A DNA stretch of 64,000 bases from Struthio camelus (lineage: Eukaryota; Chordata; Aves; Struthioniformes; Struthionidae). The notes below the pieces were generated by a model. It did no database searches and was not told the DNA's origin. It worked only from the letters and a program-made list of their open reading frames with translations. This document shows, one piece after another, positions 62,001 through 64,000 of this stretch. Numbering within the stretch: position 1 is the stretch's first letter; each line of letters begins with the position of its first letter. The position numbers and the translations under genes are program-made. Where the stretch lies: the NCBI RefSeq assembly GCF_040807025.1, contig NC_090981.1:42945817-43009816 (forward strand). The letters are read 5' to 3'.

Positions 62001-63935
62001 AATGAAAGGCATAGAATGAAATCTTGGTCTTACTGAAATCGGCGGGAGTTGATCAACAAGTTACAGATAGAGTTAACCTTCCTTCTAATAGTCCCTGAAA
62101 CAGTCTAAATCCGTAGAGCACTAATTTGTTCTATTTAAAATAGAACATTCTAAAAACTCATTGGTTAAAGCTTTTGATACTTCCTTTGTAGAAGAAAATT
62201 TCGTTTCTTACTTTTTGGTCTTAGGAAGCAGAAGATACTTCAGTCCCGGCGGGTTCGCTGGCAGAGAGCTTGAGAGCTGCTGCAGAAGCTGCTGTTTCAC
62301 AAACTGGATTTATTTATGATGAAAATACAGGATTGTATTATGACCATAGCACTGGATTCTACTATAATTCGGTAAAATCTTATTCAAAATCCGTAGCGTT
62401 TTTCCTCTATTGCAGCAATTGAAATAATAAAAATTAATATGGATGGAGAAGTGAGATCCAAGCTGATTTTTATGATTTGAAGAATATCTTAATAAAGGCT
62501 AGTAATAATGAAAGCTTCTTAATTAGAATGATTGAATTGTTTAGGTTGAACTAAAAATGTCAGGCTAAGAAATAAATGTAGACTTTCATCCAGTTCTTTG
62601 ATGTCTCCTAGATTTTTAACTTGCTTAGCATTCTTGTAGAAAAATTAAGTAATATACTGCAGAAATTTAATAATAGAGAGCTTCTCTAATTCTTTCGAAA
62701 TTAAGAGCTTGAGCTCAAAAGATGTGACTAATTTTCAACATGACAAATTGCTAAACCTGTGTCAGTAACTTCTCCACAGTGAACAATATGTTGAGAAAAT
62801 AGAAGAAATAGATAATTTAGATCAGTGCTGTTGCCAAGTAGTTGCATGTTACAGGAAAGAAAATGTGTCTTTAAAGATAACGATTTCAGATATTCTGTAA
62901 TGGTTAATTTCTGCAATACATTTTTCATAAGACAGAATTTGTTTTCTTTTTGTCCTATGGACTGTGTATGTGTATATATGAGTATACATATGTGTATGTA
63001 TGAGTATACATATACATGTATCTCTATAATTATATATAATTAAAGAGAGATCCATATACACGCATGCACTGTCACAAAACCTAGTGGAACTACTCTGCTG
63101 AAAAAGAAAAATTCTATTTTTGCAGTGCTACATACTTTTTTTTGTTGTTTTTTTAAGTTGTAAGTTATATATGTAGTGCTCCCAGAAGTCAGGTAGACTA
63201 AAAGTCTGACAATTTCACAAGGACTTTGAAGCATTACTTCTTAATCTCTGTCCCCTGTACTTGGTGTTTCAAAGGGAATGATCAGTCTACTCTGAATAGC
63301 CACAAGTTTTTGGGTCTAAACTTGATGTTAGTTGACCTCACTTGCATGGGAGACACCTGTGGCTCTAAGTATGCTCCTTAGTTGATCTAAGAAAATAGAA
63401 AGAATAGTTTTGCTTGCAAATATGTTTTTGTACTTTTTGTTGTTTATTTCTTAAAAGTCCTGAAAATGATATCAAAAGCAATGATATTACATGTGGTTAT
63501 AGTTAGGTATGTAAACGTTTGTGTGATTGGAGTTAAAGATTTCAGCTTATAATACAATTACACAAAAGAATAAAGTAAGTTTTCTTGTTCAGTGCCTGTT
63601 CTGAATTACAGGAAATATTCTTTAGTACCTCAGTTATTTTTTAGAACTTAGTGTGTGGTTAACTGTGTGTTTCATAAAACAATTTATTTATTTAGCATTG
63701 TTTTTATCAAATAATGATAGCATTGTGCTTTATTTTTCTTCTAAAGGAAAATCAACTGTATTATGATCCAGCAACCGGAATTTATTACTATTGTGATGTG
63801 GAAAGTGGCCGATATCAGTTTCATTCACGAGTGGATCTGCAGTCTTACCAGGCTTCTGGTACTCAGCATACCAAGGATAAAAAAGGGAAAAAGAAGAGAA
63901 AAGATCCAGAGTGGATTACCTCAAATGAGTATAAG
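58890..63935 (+). CDS. AGGF1: AGGF1, angiogenic factor with G-patch and FHA domains 1 (first five coding exons; 3' part outside window)
   Basis: Exons 58890-59060, 59665-59767, 60764-60969, 62225-62371 and 63747-63935 give 272 codons in continuous phase. Seen: a charged N-terminal coiled coil (about residues 8-75, including ELEAELGSC and RRTERLYREA); the conserved SSVEVQTE motif; a tyrosine-rich then acidic linker (92-160) that diverges from human; the conserved SLAESLRAAAEAAVSQTGF; then an OCRE domain of tyrosine-rich octamers (about 188-238, NTGLYYD, STGFYY, ENQLYYDPATGIYYY); then a Lys-rich basic stretch (KDKKGKKKRKD). Known: human AGGF1 is about 714 aa, with FHA and G-patch domains in the C-terminal half, and is linked to angiogenesis. 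OCRE and G-patch domains are also typical of splicing-related proteins. The gene is cut off by the right edge. It is collinear with CRHBP upstream, as in human. Confidence 0.95.
59061..59664 (+). other. AGGF1: AGGF1 intron 1
   Basis: 604-nt phase-0 intron. The first 140 nt belong to the CpG island. An A-run lies at about 59518-59530 and a T-run precedes the acceptor. Confidence 0.85.
59665..59767 (+). CDS. AGGF1: AGGF1 coding exon 2 (residues 58-91 and part of 92)
   Basis: 103 nt after T-tract acceptor TTTCAG; donor G|GTAGAG, phase 1. Encodes the end of the coiled coil, a Lys-rich run and SSVEVQTE. Confidence 0.94.
59768..60763 (+). other. AGGF1: AGGF1 intron 2
   Basis: 996-nt T-rich intron containing the (TA)n(TG)n microsatellite at 60517-60559. 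Confidence 0.85.
60517..60559. repeat. (TA)n(TG)n microsatellite in AGGF1 intron 2
   Basis: About 24 nt of TA repeat with one GTA interruption, then (TG)n of about 19 nt. Confidence 0.9.
60764..60969 (+). CDS. AGGF1: AGGF1 coding exon 3 (rest of residue 92 to 160)
   Basis: 206 nt after acceptor TTTTCCTGCAG. Encodes DYYYYENYYNSAD and an acidic, Gln/Glu-rich linker with little similarity to human. The phase-0 end at NSQ with donor CAG|GTCATA is chosen because human has NSQ before the TEDTS segment. The donor is weak, so the exact exon end is less certain than the others. Confidence 0.82.
60970..62224 (+). other. AGGF1: AGGF1 intron 3
   Basis: 1,255-nt intron with a 12-nt C-run at 61801-61812 and an AATAAA at 61388-61393. 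The reading frame of exon 3 runs on for 16 codons to TAA 61018-61020. Confidence 0.8.
62225..62371 (+). CDS. AGGF1: AGGF1 coding exon 4 (residues 161-209)
   Basis: 147 nt between acceptor TCTTAG and donor TCG|GTAAAA, both phase 0. Encodes the conserved SLAESLRAAAEAAVSQTG helix and the first half of the OCRE domain. Confidence 0.95.
62372..63746 (+). other. AGGF1: AGGF1 intron 4
   Basis: 1,375-nt AT-rich intron splitting the OCRE domain. It holds the TA/TG low-complexity tract at 62964-63044. Confidence 0.85.
62964..63044. repeat. TA/TG-rich low-complexity tract in AGGF1 intron 4
   Basis: Includes a local duplication of the unit TATGAGTATACATAT, with TG-rich and TATA-rich flanks. Confidence 0.8.
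63747..63935 (+). CDS. AGGF1: AGGF1 coding exon 5 (residues 210-272)
   Basis: 189 nt between acceptor TTCTAAAG and donor AAG|GTAACT. Encodes the second half of the OCRE domain (ENQLYYDPATGIYYY, CDVESGRYQFHSRVD) and a basic stretch resembling a nuclear localisation signal. The next exon is outside the window. Confidence 0.95.
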
Positions 63936-64000
63936 GTAACTGTAGAACTGAAAGATATGAAATGCAGAACCTATTTTTTCATGATGCAAATTAAGCTTTA

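Noticed and set aside
1-64000. CRISPR arrays, bacterial operons, prophage or insertion sequences
   Set aside because: None seen. Exon-intron structure, CR1 and CpG islands show a vertebrate nuclear genome.

Overview
This is a window of vertebrate nuclear genome. Coding sequence is split into short exons with GT-AG introns, intergenic DNA is long and fairly AT-rich, and there is a LINE CR1 3' end and a decayed MIR-like SINE. Three genes, all on the + strand, lie in the order S100Z - CRHBP - AGGF1, the order I know from human 5q13. The CR1 tail, the compact introns and protein sequences that differ moderately from human point to a sauropsid, most likely a bird. I cannot name the species.

Layout. 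About 0.84-2.4 kb: S100Z, a small EF-hand calcium-binding protein in two coding exons (99 aa). About 2.4-16 kb: its probable 3'UTR, then intergenic DNA. About 16.0-26.5 kb: CRHBP, the secreted corticotropin-releasing-hormone binding protein, complete in seven coding exons (322 aa). A CpG-rich block and a TATA-box promoter lie directly upstream of it. About 26.5-58.4 kb: a 32 kb interval with no convincing protein gene. It holds low-copy repeats, one CR1 fragment, one MIR-like fragment, several GC-rich patches and a few isolated splice-site pairs. About 58.45 kb to the end: a strong CpG-island promoter and the first five coding exons of AGGF1 (272 codons: N-terminal coiled coil, acidic linker, OCRE domain). 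The FHA and G-patch domains known from this family must lie beyond the right edge.

The three genes are not a functional operon. They are neighbours in a conserved synteny block with separate promoters: a TATA-box, cAMP-responsive-looking promoter for CRHBP and a housekeeping-type CpG-island promoter for AGGF1. I found no new biological system. The most interesting signals are regulatory: a near-perfect RFX X-box and a well-placed uORF upstream of AGGF1, a possible alternative first exon upstream of CRHBP, and a few small exon-like segments in the intergenic DNA that might belong to unannotated non-coding transcripts.
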